Shown here: positions 16,210-23,921 of the stretch, in pieces
Position numbering within the stretch: position 1 is the stretch's first letter
How the letters are laid out: every line of letters starts with the position of its first letter
NCBI GenBank assembly: GCA_016763855.1
Contig: JAESSY010000121.1
Location: 1-35,172 of the forward strand
DNA: 35,172 nucleotides
From: Pseudomonadales bacterium
GTDB lineage: Bacteria; Pseudomonadota; Gammaproteobacteria; Pseudomonadales; Azotimanducaceae
Direction: 5' to 3'
Program-made: the position numbers and the translations under genes
The notes under the pieces: model-generated
The model's database searches: none
What the model saw: only the letters and a program-made list of their open reading frames with translations
What the model was told of the DNA's origin: nothing

Positions 16210-17232
16210 CTATGCTTTTACTTTTTGTGTAAATTGAGTGAAGGTCTTAAATTTTTCTACGGCCATTCCAGAATCAATGGCATCACCGGCTAAAGCGACT
16301 CCCTCTGCGAGAGAGCTACAAACACCCGCAACATAAATTGCAGCACCCGCATTGAGCATAACAATATTCCTTGCCCCCTCATGCGTACCGACGAGTGACT
16401 TTTGTAACATAAGCAAACTACTGCTACTGTCTTCAATGACTAGCTCAGATAAGGGTGATCGCTGCAAGCCAAAATCTTCAGGACATACCGTGTATTCATT
16501 TATTTCACCCCCACTTAACTCTGCAATAAAACTGGCATCAGAAATACTTATCTCATCAAGACCATCTCCAGAATGAACAACGATAACGTGCTCACTGCCT
16601 AGTTTTCGTAATACTTCAGCGATGGGTCTTACCCATTTTCTATCATAAACACCAATGAGTTGTCGTCTCGCGTCGGCAGGATTTGTTAGCGGGCCTAACA
16701 AGTTAAACAGTGTTCTTGCTATCATTTCTTTTCGAGGACCTATGGCATGCTTCATCGCACTATGATGGCTCTGTGCAAACAAGAATCCGACACCTACATT
16801 ATCAATACATAAGCCGACTTGATCTGAAGACAAGTGAATTTTTGCGCCTGCCGCTTCTAGCACATCTGCACTACCGCTTTTACTAGAAGCACTTCGATTA
16901 CCATGCTTGGCCACTCTTGCGCCCGCAGCTGCTGCGACGAAAGCACTCGCTGTAGACACATTGAACTTGTTGGAACCACTGCCGCCCGTGCCACAGGTAT
17001 CCACAAGAAACGTCGATGATGTGTTCACTTTTGTAGCCAACTCTCGCATAACCGACGCGGCTGCAATGATCTCCTCAACACTTTCGCCTTTCATTCGAAG
17101 ACCTATGAGAAAACCACCAATCTGTGCATCTGTTGCCTGACCAGACATGATGGCTCGCATCACGTCCAACATCTCTTCTCTGCTAAGATCACGTAGATCA
17201 AGTACAGAGGCTATTGCCGCTGGCAGATCCAT
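16210..17232 (-). CDS. trpD: Anthranilate phosphoribosyltransferase
   Basis: Protein of 340 aa, the usual length. It transfers phosphoribose from PRPP to anthranilate. Seen: the glycine-rich PRPP loop DTCGTGGSGSNKFNVST, VAKHGNRSASSKSGSADVLEA, LFAQSHHSAMKHAIGPRKE and FNLLGPLTNPA, all diagnostic. The start ATG overlaps the trpG stop by one base (TAATG), and the trpC start follows the trpD stop by one base, so the operon is translationally coupled. Confidence 0.97.
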   Translation of the reverse strand: MDLPAAIASVLDLRDLSREEMLDVMRAIMSGQATDAQIGGFLIGLRMKGESVEEIIAAASVMRELATKVNTSSTFLVDTCGTGGSGSNKFNVSTASAFVAAAAGARVAKHGNRSASSKSGSADVLEAAGAKIHLSSDQVGLCIDNVGVGFLFAQSHHSAMKHAIGPRKEMIARTLFNLLGPLTNPADARRQLIGVYDRKWVRPIAEVLRKLGSEHVIVVHSGDGLDEISISDASFIAELSGGEINEYTVCPEDFGLQRSPLSELVIEDSSSSLLMLQKSLVGTHEGARNIVMLNAGAAIYVAGVCSSLAEGVALAGDAIDSGMAVEKFKTFTQFTQKVKA

Positions 17233-17906
17233 TAAGCTTCTCCTATCTCAGTCAGCGACTTATCAGTCAAAGGAAGCCCTTCCTCTAGGCTATTTTTGCC
17301 AAGCTTATCGCTAAGTTCATTGTCAATGTTCTGACCGTGTTGCTTAAGAAAGTTGTTCAATAAGGCATGTCCGTGTTCAGTCAATATACTTTCAGGGTGA
17401 AACTGAACACCTTCCAGTGCCAACGCTTTATGCTGTATCCCCATTATTTCATCAACCTTTCCATCGCATTCAGTCCAGGCGCTAACTTCAAAACACTCGG
17501 GTAAGTTTTCAATAATGAGAGAGTGGTATCGTGTTGCCGTAAAGGGAGAAGGCAAATCTCTAAATACGCCTTGGCCATTGTGAAAAATAGGCGAAGTCTT
17601 ACCATGCCTGACTTCCCTTGCTCTTTTGATCTTTCCGCCATAAACTTGGCCCATGCTTTGATGTCCAAGACAGATGCCTAATAATGGTATTTTCCCTGCA
17701 AAAAACTCAATCACGGCCAAAGATATACCAGCTTCATTGGGCGTACAGGGTCCCGGATACAAGACGATGATATCGGGGTTCAGCGTTTCGATCTGAGTCA
17801 CAGTGATTTCATCATTTCTAAACACTTTTACCGCCTGGCCGAGCTCACCAAAATATTGCACCAGGTTATAGGTAAAAGAATCATAGTTATCTATCATCAA
17901 AATCAT
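17232..17906 (-). CDS. trpG: Anthranilate synthase component II (glutamine amidotransferase)
   Basis: Protein of 224 aa. It supplies ammonia from glutamine to TrpE. The class I amidotransferase triad is visible: the nucleophile Cys in [17 protein letters not shown] and the His-Glu pair in [13 protein letters not shown]; the oxyanion strand is in [13 protein letters not shown]. The last 30 or so residues after LLNNFL are a charged extension longer than in many TrpG proteins. It overlaps the end of trpE by four bases. A sequence this close could also serve PabA function, but the operon context supports TrpG. Confidence 0.96.
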   Translation of the reverse strand: MILMIDNYDSFTYNLVQYFGELGQAVKVFRNDEITVTQIETLNPDIIVLYPGPCTPNEAGISLAVIEFFAGKIPLLGICLGHQSMGQVYGGKIKRAREVRHGKTSPIFHNGQGVFRDLPSPFTATRYHSLIIENLPECFEVSAWTECDGKVDEIMGIQHKALALEGVQFHPESILTEHGHALLNNFLKQHGQNIDNELSDKLGKNSLEEGLPLTDKSLTEIGEA

Positions 17907-19465
17907 TTCACACTCCCCTTTTGGCCAACCACAGGCCGATCTTGATCCTTATTGTACTGGCGGAGATTTTCTTCTTCATTTTGCAAGCCTAGGGCATTCT
18001 CCGCCATTGCAGCTGCTCTAAAAATTGATCGAGCTTTGTCAATCGTTTCCTTCCATTCTAAATCAGGAACTGAATCTGCGACGATACCGGCACCGGCTTG
18101 TACATATAATTTGTCGCCTTTTATGACCGCTGTCCGTATCGCAATTGCTGTGTCCATATTGCCATTCCAGGACAGATATCCGACCGCACCACCAAAGATT
18201 CCACGCTTCTCAGGTTCAAATTCATCAATAATTTCAAGTGCACGAACCTTTGGTGCACCGCTTAAAGTGCCGACAGGCAAGGTTGCCCTTAGCAAGTCCA
18301 TCGCATTATATTCCGATCTAATCACGCCCTCTACATTGGAGGCGATGTGCATGACGTGAGCATATCTTTCAACAACCATCATTTCGTTCACTTTAACGGA
18401 ACCTACCTGGCACACTCGGCCTATATCATTTCGACCCAAGTCAATTAGCATCAAATGCTCCGCCCTTTCTTTTGGATCAGCAAGGAGTTCAATTTCTAGC
18501 GCCTTGTCTTCCTTTTCATCACACCCTCGTCGCCTCGTTCCTGCCAGTGGTCTAACCGTAACTTTGCCATTGTCTAGCCGTGCCAGAATTTCAGGTGAAG
18601 AACTCACAATATGGAAATCGTCAAGATTCATATAGTACATGTAGGGCGAAGGATTCAATGATCTAAGGGCGCGGTAAAGCGTCAAGGGATCCGACTCCAA
18701 GGTAACAGACATTCTCTGGGACAAGACAACTTGCATTACATCTCCGTCAAGAATGTAATCCTTGATTCGATTAACATCTGCCTTAAATTTTTCTTCGCCA
18801 TAACTCGATATAAAATCCTCTTCATGAATGGGCGGTGCCTTATTTGTCTTTCTAAGTGCTTCAGGAATCTCATTTTGAAGGCTTTGTTTCATTTCGGCTA
18901 AACGGGCTAAGGCATTTTCATAGGCATTTCCATCTTCCGGGTTGGCATGAGTAATAAGGTGAATTTTTCCGCGAACATTATCAAAAACCATCACATCATT
19001 AGATACCATCAATAGAATATCGGGGGTTCCAATGGTGTCTTCCGGCTGAGTATCCTTAATTTTTAACTCGACATATCGCACCGTATCGTAGCCAAAATAC
19101 CCCACTAATCCACCCGAATAGATGGGCAAATCATCAAGCGGAGGATATCGGTATCGTTTCTGGAAGTCTTCAACAAAAGTCAGGGGATCTTCAACTTCTA
19201 TATTCTCTATCTCGATACCATCAGATTCAACAATAACCTGATGCCCAAAGATTTTGAGGATTTTTTTTGCTGGCAAGCCCACCATGGAATAGCGCGACCA
19301 TTTTTCACCACCCTGATTTGCTGATTCTAACAAGTAACTGTAGGCCCCCGTAGCAGCCTTAATGTAACTTGATAGCGGCGTATCCAAGTCTGCCAAAACT
19401 TCTTCTGTTACAGGTATGTGATTGAATCCCTCGGCAGCATATTTTGCAAATTGCTCAGGTCTCAT
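17903..19465 (-). CDS. trpE: Anthranilate synthase component I
   Basis: Protein of 520 aa that converts chorismate to anthranilate, the first step of tryptophan synthesis. N-terminal regulatory motif SYLLESA (tryptophan feedback site) is at about residue 43-49. The catalytic domain carries [77 protein letters not shown] and [23 protein letters not shown]. The start ATG is preceded by GGAGAC. It leads trpE-G-D-C. Upstream lie an inverted repeat (19517-19533) and a terminator hairpin (19571-19590) that may control the operon. The gph gene usually found between rpe and trpE in related bacteria is absent. Confidence 0.97.
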   Translation of the reverse strand: MRPEQFAKYAAEGFNHIPVTEEVLADLDTPLSSYIKAATGAYSYLLESANQGGEKWSRYSMVGLPAKKILKIFGHQVIVESDGIEIENIEVEDPLTFVEDFQKRYRYPPLDDLPIYSGGLVGYFGYDTVRYVELKIKDTQPEDTIGTPDILLMVSNDVMVFDNVRGKIHLITHANPEDGNAYENALARLAEMKQSLQNEIPEALRKTNKAPPIHEEDFISSYGEEKFKADVNRIKDYILDGDVMQVVLSQRMSVTLESDPLTLYRALRSLNPSPYMYYMNLDDFHIVSSSPEILARLDNGKVTVRPLAGTRRRGCDEKEDKALEIELLADPKERAEHLMLIDLGRNDIGRVCQVGSVKVNEMMVVERYAHVMHIASNVEGVIRSEYNAMDLLRATLPVGTLSGAPKVRALEIIDEFEPEKRGIFGGAVGYLSWNGNMDTAIAIRTAVIKGDKLYVQAGAGIVADSVPDLEWKETIDKARSIFRAAAMAENALGLQNEEENLRQYNKDQDRPVVGQKGSVK

Positions 19466-19516
19466 TGTATGTCTCCGGCGATAATCATTTTGTTAAGTTT
19501 GTTCAGAAAATGGCTA

Positions 19517-19533
19517 CGTCACGAAATGTGACG
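19517..19533. promoter_or_regulatory. Perfect inverted repeat in the trpE leader
   Basis: CGTCAC (19517-19522) and GTGACG (19528-19533) flank GAAAT, 51 bases upstream of the trpE start. It could be a repressor operator or a small leader hairpin. I do not recognise it as a known trp or TyrR-type site. Confidence 0.45.
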
Positions 19534-19570
19534 ACGCATACAGCACTAAACTAACATCGCCAAGAAAAGA

Positions 19571-19590
19571 CAGAGAGTGATGACTCTCTG
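19571..19590 (-). terminator. Intrinsic terminator between rpe and trpE, possible attenuator
   Basis: Read on the minus strand, CAGAGAGT and ACTCTCTG form a perfect 8-bp stem with a CATC loop, followed by TCTTTTCTTG as the U-rich tail. It lies 131 bases past the rpe stop and 105 bases before trpE. ACTCTCT also occurs upstream at 19675-19681 and could pair with the 5' arm, giving a mutually exclusive fold. Confidence 0.65.
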
Positions 19591-19720
19591 GGATGAACGG
19601 ATCTTTTAACTAAAAGTGGGCTCAATAATAAAAGCATGAATTATCGTTTTCCTAAGTTTCGATCACAGCATAGTAGAGAGTGGCAATGGACGCAACTATC
19701 CAAGCCTCTCAGCTCGAAGC

Positions 19721-20386
19721 TTATACTGAAGCAATCTCCGCCTTCATCCGGGTAATGGTATCAGCGTAATCATCGGAGCCAAAAATTGCGGAACCTGCAA
19801 CAAATGTGTCTACTCCCGCTGCGGCTATTTCCCCAATATTGTCGACTTTTACACCACCATCAATTTCAAGGCGAATTTCTCGCCCACTCTTGTCTATTCG
19901 CTCTCTAGCTTCTTGTATTTTTTGGTAGGTTATCGGAATGAAACTTTGGCCACCAAAACCTGGATTGATAGACATAATTAAAATCATATCAACCTTATCC
20001 ATAACATAATCAAGGTAACTCAAGGGCGTTGTAGGGTTAAATACCAAACCACTTTTACATCCTCCCGAGCGCACCAATTCGAGTGAGCGTTCAATATGCT
20101 CTGAACCTTCAGGATGAAATGTAATGTAACTCGCACCGGCTTCGATAAAATCACCGATAATTCGGTCTACTGGTTTCACCATCAGATGAACATCAATAGG
20201 GGCGGTTATCCCATAACGCCTTAAGGCTGTACAAACCATAGGGCCAATCGTCAGGTTTGGAACATAGTGGTTATCCATGACATCAAAATGCACGATGTCA
20301 GCACCCGCATCCAACACGGAGGCGACCTCTTCCCCAAGACGAGCAAAGTCAGCAGCTAAAATCGACGGAGCGATCAATGCTTCCAC
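19721..20386 (-). CDS. rpe: Ribulose-phosphate 3-epimerase
   Basis: Protein of about 221 aa from the pentose phosphate pathway, interconverting ribulose-5-phosphate and xylulose-5-phosphate. Seen: [71 protein letters not shown] and VAGSAIFG, with the metal-binding His and Asp residues. I prefer the GTG at 20386, since AAAAGGAG sits five bases before it and the resulting N-terminus matches family length. The in-frame ATG at 20404 has no ribosome site and would add six residues. It is divergent from the next gene across 57-75 bases and is normally followed by gph in relatives, which is missing here. Confidence 0.96.
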   Translation of the reverse strand: MEALIAPSILAADFARLGEEVASVLDAGADIVHFDVMDNHYVPNLTIGPMVCTALRRYGITAPIDVHLMVKPVDRIIGDFIEAGASYITFHPEGSEHIERSLELVRSGGCKSGLVFNPTTPLSYLDYVMDKVDMILIMSINPGFGGQSFIPITYQKIQEARERIDKSGREIRLEIDGGVKVDNIGEIAAAGVDTFVAGSAIFGSDDYADTITRMKAEIASV

Positions 20387-20426
20387 AACATCTCCTTTTC
20401 CCATAAAAGAATGAAGTCTAACTGAA

Positions 20427-20454
20427 TTACGGCTCTCTGATAACGATCTATACT
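20427..20454 (+). promoter_or_regulatory. Possible promoter for the DUF3530-like gene
   Basis: TTACGG (20427-20432) and TATACT (20449-20454) are spaced by 16 bases. The -10 is good (5 of 6), the -35 weak. Transcription would begin almost at the ATG at 20462, so the message would be nearly leaderless. Confidence 0.25.
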
Positions 20455-20461
20455 CATATCC

Positions 20462-21142
20462 ATGAACTATAAATGCTTTTCACTCCTGTTTGTACTCTCT
20501 TCAGCACTGGCATCGCCCCTCGATGATGAGCATGAAGCAATTACACTGGGTTCTGGTTCTCAGTCATTTGCAGCGAGCTTTTTCTTTGAGAAAACGGGCT
20601 TACCTCAAGGCGGAATCATTCTCACCCATGGTGGTTATCACCATCATATTGCTAAAAATCTGGGCTTGGTATTGTCTAAGCATGGTTGGTCTGTGCTTGT
20701 TTTTCAGGAATCCCAGGAAGACAGTGAGACCAACGCTTTGAGAATAGCGATCCAATACATGGAATCACAACGCGGTCTATTCAATCTTGTTCTCTTGTCA
20801 TCAGGATCCGCTTGGAAAAACGTGAGTAATTTCTTACTGCAAGATCAGGGAAATACCCAAAGTGTAAAAGGCTTAGTACTACTCAATACCAAAGAATTAA
20901 CCAGCATGAAGGAACTTGACCCTTCTCTCGCCATTCTCGATATTGTCACAAGTAAATCCCCAACAATATCTTTTCAAAACAGGAAAATTCATGCGAATCG
21001 CTACAAGCTCAATCAGTATCAGCAATTGAATTTGCATCTTCCGCTTTATTACAAGGCTTATGGTGAAGACAAACTCACGCGACGCATTCGCGGATGGTTG
21101 TTCCACAATGTACGAGGCATGGAGATTGAAAAGAGCAGCTAG
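20462..21142 (+). CDS. Secreted alpha/beta-hydrolase-like protein, probably DUF3530 family
   Basis: Protein of 226 aa. Residues 1-18 form a signal peptide (hydrophobic, ending SALAS). The rest resembles the DUF3530 alpha/beta-hydrolase-like group: [18 protein letters not shown] near an oxyanion-type strand, [11 protein letters not shown], and [10 protein letters not shown] in the place of a nucleophile elbow, although the G-x-S-x-G pattern is imperfect. A C-terminal [24 protein letters not shown] segment fits the family. Substrate is unknown. It is convergent with murU, and the two stops share the palindrome CTAG. The family assignment is my recognition without a profile search. Confidence 0.65.
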   Translation: MNYKCFSLLFVLSSALASPLDDEHEAITLGSGSQSFAASFFFEKTGLPQGGIILTHGGYHHHIAKNLGLVLSKHGWSVLVFQESQEDSETNALRIAIQYMESQRGLFNLVLLSSGSAWKNVSNFLLQDQGNTQSVKGLVLLNTKELTSMKELDPSLAILDIVTSKSPTISFQNRKIHANRYKLNQYQQLNLHLPLYYKAYGEDKLTRRIRGWLFHNVRGMEIEKSS

Positions 21143-21807
21143 GAGCCTGCCCGAGAATAGTCGTTAAATTCCTTTAGTCGCTTAGGCGTACCAATGTCTA
21201 CCCAAGAACCATTAAAATACTCCCCAGATATCTGCTTTTTGCCAATGCTTTCTTGAAACAGATCCCTTAATAAATGTGGTCCTGCATCAAGAGCCGAGAA
21301 GTACCGCGGTGAAAATAATGCAACAGAAGAATAGGTTAATTTAGTCCCCACTAGCGACAATTTACCATCTGCCTCAATAGCGTAATCTCCATTGGGGTTA
21401 TGCTGTGGGTTGTCTACCATGACAAGGTGCGCCTCACTACCCCGAGGCAATACCTTAAGCTCAGAAAAGTCCATATCCATCATTGTATCTGCAGGTACGA
21501 CAAGAAAGGGGGCAGTACCCAGAAGGGGAAGTGCATTTCTAATTCCTCCCGCCGTTTCTAATAAATCAGGCTCTTTCGAGTACTTTATTGCAACACCCAA
21601 TCTCTGTCCGTCTCCGAGGTAGGCAACAATTTGCTCTCCAAGATAATGAACATTAATAACGATATCCCAAATTCCTGCTCTTTTTAGTGCAATGATTCTG
21701 TGTTCAATCAAGGGTATTCCGTGTACCAAAAGCAGTGGCTTGGGCGAATTTTTGGTCAAAGGTAGCATCCGCTCTCCCCTGCCCGCCGCCAGTATCATGG
21801 CTTTCAT
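21139..21807 (-). CDS. murU: N-acetylmuramate 1-phosphate uridylyltransferase (peptidoglycan recycling)
   Basis: Protein of 222 aa, a nucleotidyltransferase closely resembling Pseudomonas putida MurU. It makes UDP-MurNAc from MurNAc-1-phosphate in the recycling route that bypasses de novo synthesis and fosfomycin block. Seen: MKAMILAAGRGERMLPLT, SPKPLLLVHGIPLIEH, VINVHYLGEQIVAYLGDG, LLETAGGIRNALPLLG and GSWVDIGTPKRL. The start has TAGGTG upstream. In Pseudomonas it adjoins amgK; here two sulfur-transporter genes lie in between on the same strand, so an amgK-yedE-yedE-murU transcript remains possible. Confidence 0.92.
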   Translation of the reverse strand: MKAMILAAGRGERMLPLTKNSPKPLLLVHGIPLIEHRIIALKRAGIWDIVINVHYLGEQIVAYLGDGQRLGVAIKYSKEPDLLETAGGIRNALPLLGTAPFLVVPADTMMDMDFSELKVLPRGSEAHLVMVDNPQHNPNGDYAIEADGKLSLVGTKLTYSSVALFSPRYFSALDAGPHLLRDLFQESIGKKQISGEYFNGSWVDIGTPKRLKEFNDYSRAGS

Positions 21808-21840
21808 TGATTCACACCTAGATTGAAGATGAAGTAACGA

Positions 21841-22248
21841 TTATTTCGCAAATAATCCTTGTACATATGCACCTGCAAATATTGAAACTAAGCTTATGCC
21901 TAGGGGCCAATTAGCAGCACCTAAACCCGCAATCACAGGTCCCGGGCAAACACCTGCAATGCCCCAACCAACACCAAAAATAGCAGCACCAACAAGTGTA
22001 TTTCGACTCAAACTTGCGGAATGCTTACCAAACTCCCTAGCCAGTATAGGTTTAGTTAGGATCGCCGGGACAAATTGATAGGCGACTAATGTTACGCCAC
22101 TTGCACACCCGAGCACCCAGAGTAAACCAAAATCTTCGAAGCGGAGAAACGACAAAACCACTTCTGGTCGTATCATTGACGAATAGGAAAGACCAAACCC
22201 AAAAGCGATACCGGCGATCAACACCATAAGATGAGATGAACGCTTCAC
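21841..22248 (-). CDS. YeeE/YedE-family membrane protein, second half-transporter (PmpB-like)
   Basis: Protein of 135 aa with about four hydrophobic helices. The motif GWGIAGVCPGPVIAGLG carries the conserved cysteine of the YeeE/YedE sulfur-transport family. The GTG start at 22248 overlaps the TAG of the preceding gene by one base, so the two halves are coupled and probably form one transporter, as in the two-gene PmpA/PmpB arrangement associated with sulfide-responsive operons. The transported species (thiosulfate or another reduced sulfur compound) is not determined. No BigR-like regulator or persulfide dioxygenase is adjacent. Confidence 0.88.
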   Translation of the reverse strand: MKRSSHLMVLIAGIAFGFGLSYSSMIRPEVVLSFLRFEDFGLLWVLGCASGVTLVAYQFVPAILTKPILAREFGKHSASLSRNTLVGAAIFGVGWGIAGVCPGPVIAGLGAANWPLGISLVSIFAGAYVQGLFAK

Positions 22249-22712
22249 TACGTGCCTCCCATTAATTGCACAACATTAGCCGAAATGATCGCTGTACTCA
22301 TAAAGATAACGACCGCCAAAAGTGACGGTACTTGCAAAGAAGCAAGACCACATATCCCGTGACCGGAGGTACAGCCCCCTGACAGCCTCGCACCATAACC
22401 CGATATGAACCCGCCAATCGATAATTGCCACCAGGTAACTTGAGTTTGTATTGGTTCACCTACGGTAAACACCCATATTACACCACCCAAAATGAGCCCA
22501 AGAGCATAGACCAAACGCCAGTTTCTTGTGTTAATAAACTTGGCTTGTTGAAAATAGCGAATACTGGATAGAAAGGAAAGCGTACTACTATAAAAGCTAC
22601 TCATACCACCAATTAAACCCGTGGTTACAAAAAGAAAACTGACAGCAAATCCAATTGTTAGCCCACCGATTAGGTATTGCGAAATACCTAGCGGAAACAG
22701 AGTATCCATCAT
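22248..22712 (-). CDS. YeeE/YedE-family membrane protein, first half-transporter (PmpA-like)
   Basis: Protein of 154 aa with four or five hydrophobic spans. It contains SGGCTSGHGICGLASL, the two-cysteine motif typical of the first half of YeeE/YedE sulfur transporters, and an N-terminal QYLIGGLTIGFAVSFLF helix. It is coupled to the PmpB-like gene by a one-base overlap. The 129-base gap upstream toward amgK is non-coding. A link to the rhodanese fusion encoded at 11480-12478 is possible but only thematic. Confidence 0.88.
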   Translation of the reverse strand: MMDTLFPLGISQYLIGGLTIGFAVSFLFVTTGLIGGMSSFYSSTLSFLSSIRYFQQAKFINTRNWRLVYALGLILGGVIWVFTVGEPIQTQVTWWQLSIGGFISGYGARLSGGCTSGHGICGLASLQVPSLLAVVIFMSTAIISANVVQLMGGT

Positions 22713-22841
22713 AAAATTTTACTCACGGTTAACAAAGGTGTAGGCAAGAAAGGAAACCATTATCCTAGAAACTGCAGTTAGGCTCTATAGTTTTAAATCT
22801 CTGCTTACACAAAATATCATATAGATATAACACATTTGCAA

Positions 22842-23918
22842 TCAGCTACTTGAATTCAGATCCATTTTTATTTTCATACGCGGTATGACTTGTTGATCCA
22901 ACCATTTTCCAAAGGCCATTAATTCTTCATATTGCTCACCATACAATTCACAAACTTCAAGCAGATAGCGAATGACCTGCGGAATGTCAGATAAGTAACT
23001 AGGCTTTCCATCCCTGATACTCAGTCGACAGAAGATACCAGCGCACTTTATTTGGCGCTGCATACCCGTAAGATCAAACCAGCGAAGAAACCGAGGAAAT
23101 TCAACATCGAGCTCGAGAACTTGCCAGTAGGTTTTCACCCATTCCAAAACCTGAGCCCTAGGAAAACACCAGTAACAGTCTTTCAAGAGGGAGACTAAAT
23201 CGTAAGTAATGGGTCCTTTCACCGCATCTTGAAAATCGATAACACCCGTTAGATTAGCTTCGCTATACATCAAGTTCCGGCTGTGAAAATCTCGGTGGAC
23301 AAAAATCTGTGGTTGTTCCTGGGCATTTTCAACCATCAATTGAAAGACATCGGCCAGCAATTTTGTTGTTGTCTTATCGAGTTTCCATTCTAATTGCTCC
23401 GCCAGCAACCATTCTGGCAAAAGGCTCATTTCAGATCGCAGTAAGACTTCATCGTATGCGGGAAGCGTACGACAATCTATTCTTCTTAATTTTTGGAGCG
23501 CTTCAAACGCTGCAGGATATAAATTTGAAATGGCATAATCCTCATCAGATTTAAGCACATCCAAATATAACGTGTCGCCAAGATCTCTCAACATCATAAA
23601 GCCAAGGCTTGAATCAAACTCTATAACTTCGGGCACGAGTACATTCGCCGCTGAAATCAACTTTGCAACTTTGACAAAAGAGGCATTATCTTCCTGCTCA
23701 GGCGGTGCATCTACAAAAATGAATTTGGATTGTAGATTCTTCCCTCTAAAATACCGTCTAAAACTCGCATCATCTGAAACAGATAGCAGCTCAAGAGGTG
23801 TTTCCAATTCAAAGCCATGCAGGCTTAGTTTTTCAGCCGCCCAACGACACAATAATCGCTTTCGATCGGCTTTATTCGAATCTGCTAAATCATGGCTGGG
23901 CTGACTCTGTTCAAGCAA
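22842..23918 (-). CDS. amgK: N-acetylmuramate/N-acetylglucosamine kinase (aminoglycoside-phosphotransferase fold)
   Basis: Protein of 358 aa. AmgK phosphorylates MurNAc and GlcNAc at the anomeric position in peptidoglycan recycling, feeding MurU. Seen: SVSDDASFRRYFR (nucleotide-binding N-lobe), FIFVDAPPEQED, FVHRDFHSRNLMY (catalytic loop with HRD), TGVIDFQDAVKGPITYDLVSLLKDCYW (metal-binding Asp) and the C-terminal RQIKCAGIFCRL. The apparent start is TTG at 23918 with AGGT upstream. Its start lies only three bases from the proposed lptD start on the opposite strand. This amgK/lptD divergence is as in Pseudomonas. Confidence 0.92.
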   Translation of the reverse strand: MLEQSQPSHDLADSNKADRKRLLCRWAAEKLSLHGFELETPLELLSVSDDASFRRYFRGKNLQSKFIFVDAPPEQEDNASFVKVAKLISAANVLVPEVIEFDSSLGFMMLRDLGDTLYLDVLKSDEDYAISNLYPAAFEALQKLRRIDCRTLPAYDEVLLRSEMSLLPEWLLAEQLEWKLDKTTTKLLADVFQLMVENAQEQPQIFVHRDFHSRNLMYSEANLTGVIDFQDAVKGPITYDLVSLLKDCYWCFPRAQVLEWVKTYWQVLELDVEFPRFLRWFDLTGMQRQIKCAGIFCRLSIRDGKPSYLSDIPQVIRYLLEVCELYGEQYEELMAFGKWLDQQVIPRMKIKMDLNSSS

Positions 23919-23921
23919 AAT

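Noticed and set aside
19550-19637. 28-codon leucine-rich frame on the minus strand as a leader peptide
   Set aside because: The possible ribosome site is about 12 bases away, it lacks tandem Trp codons and it spans the terminator, so it is probably chance.
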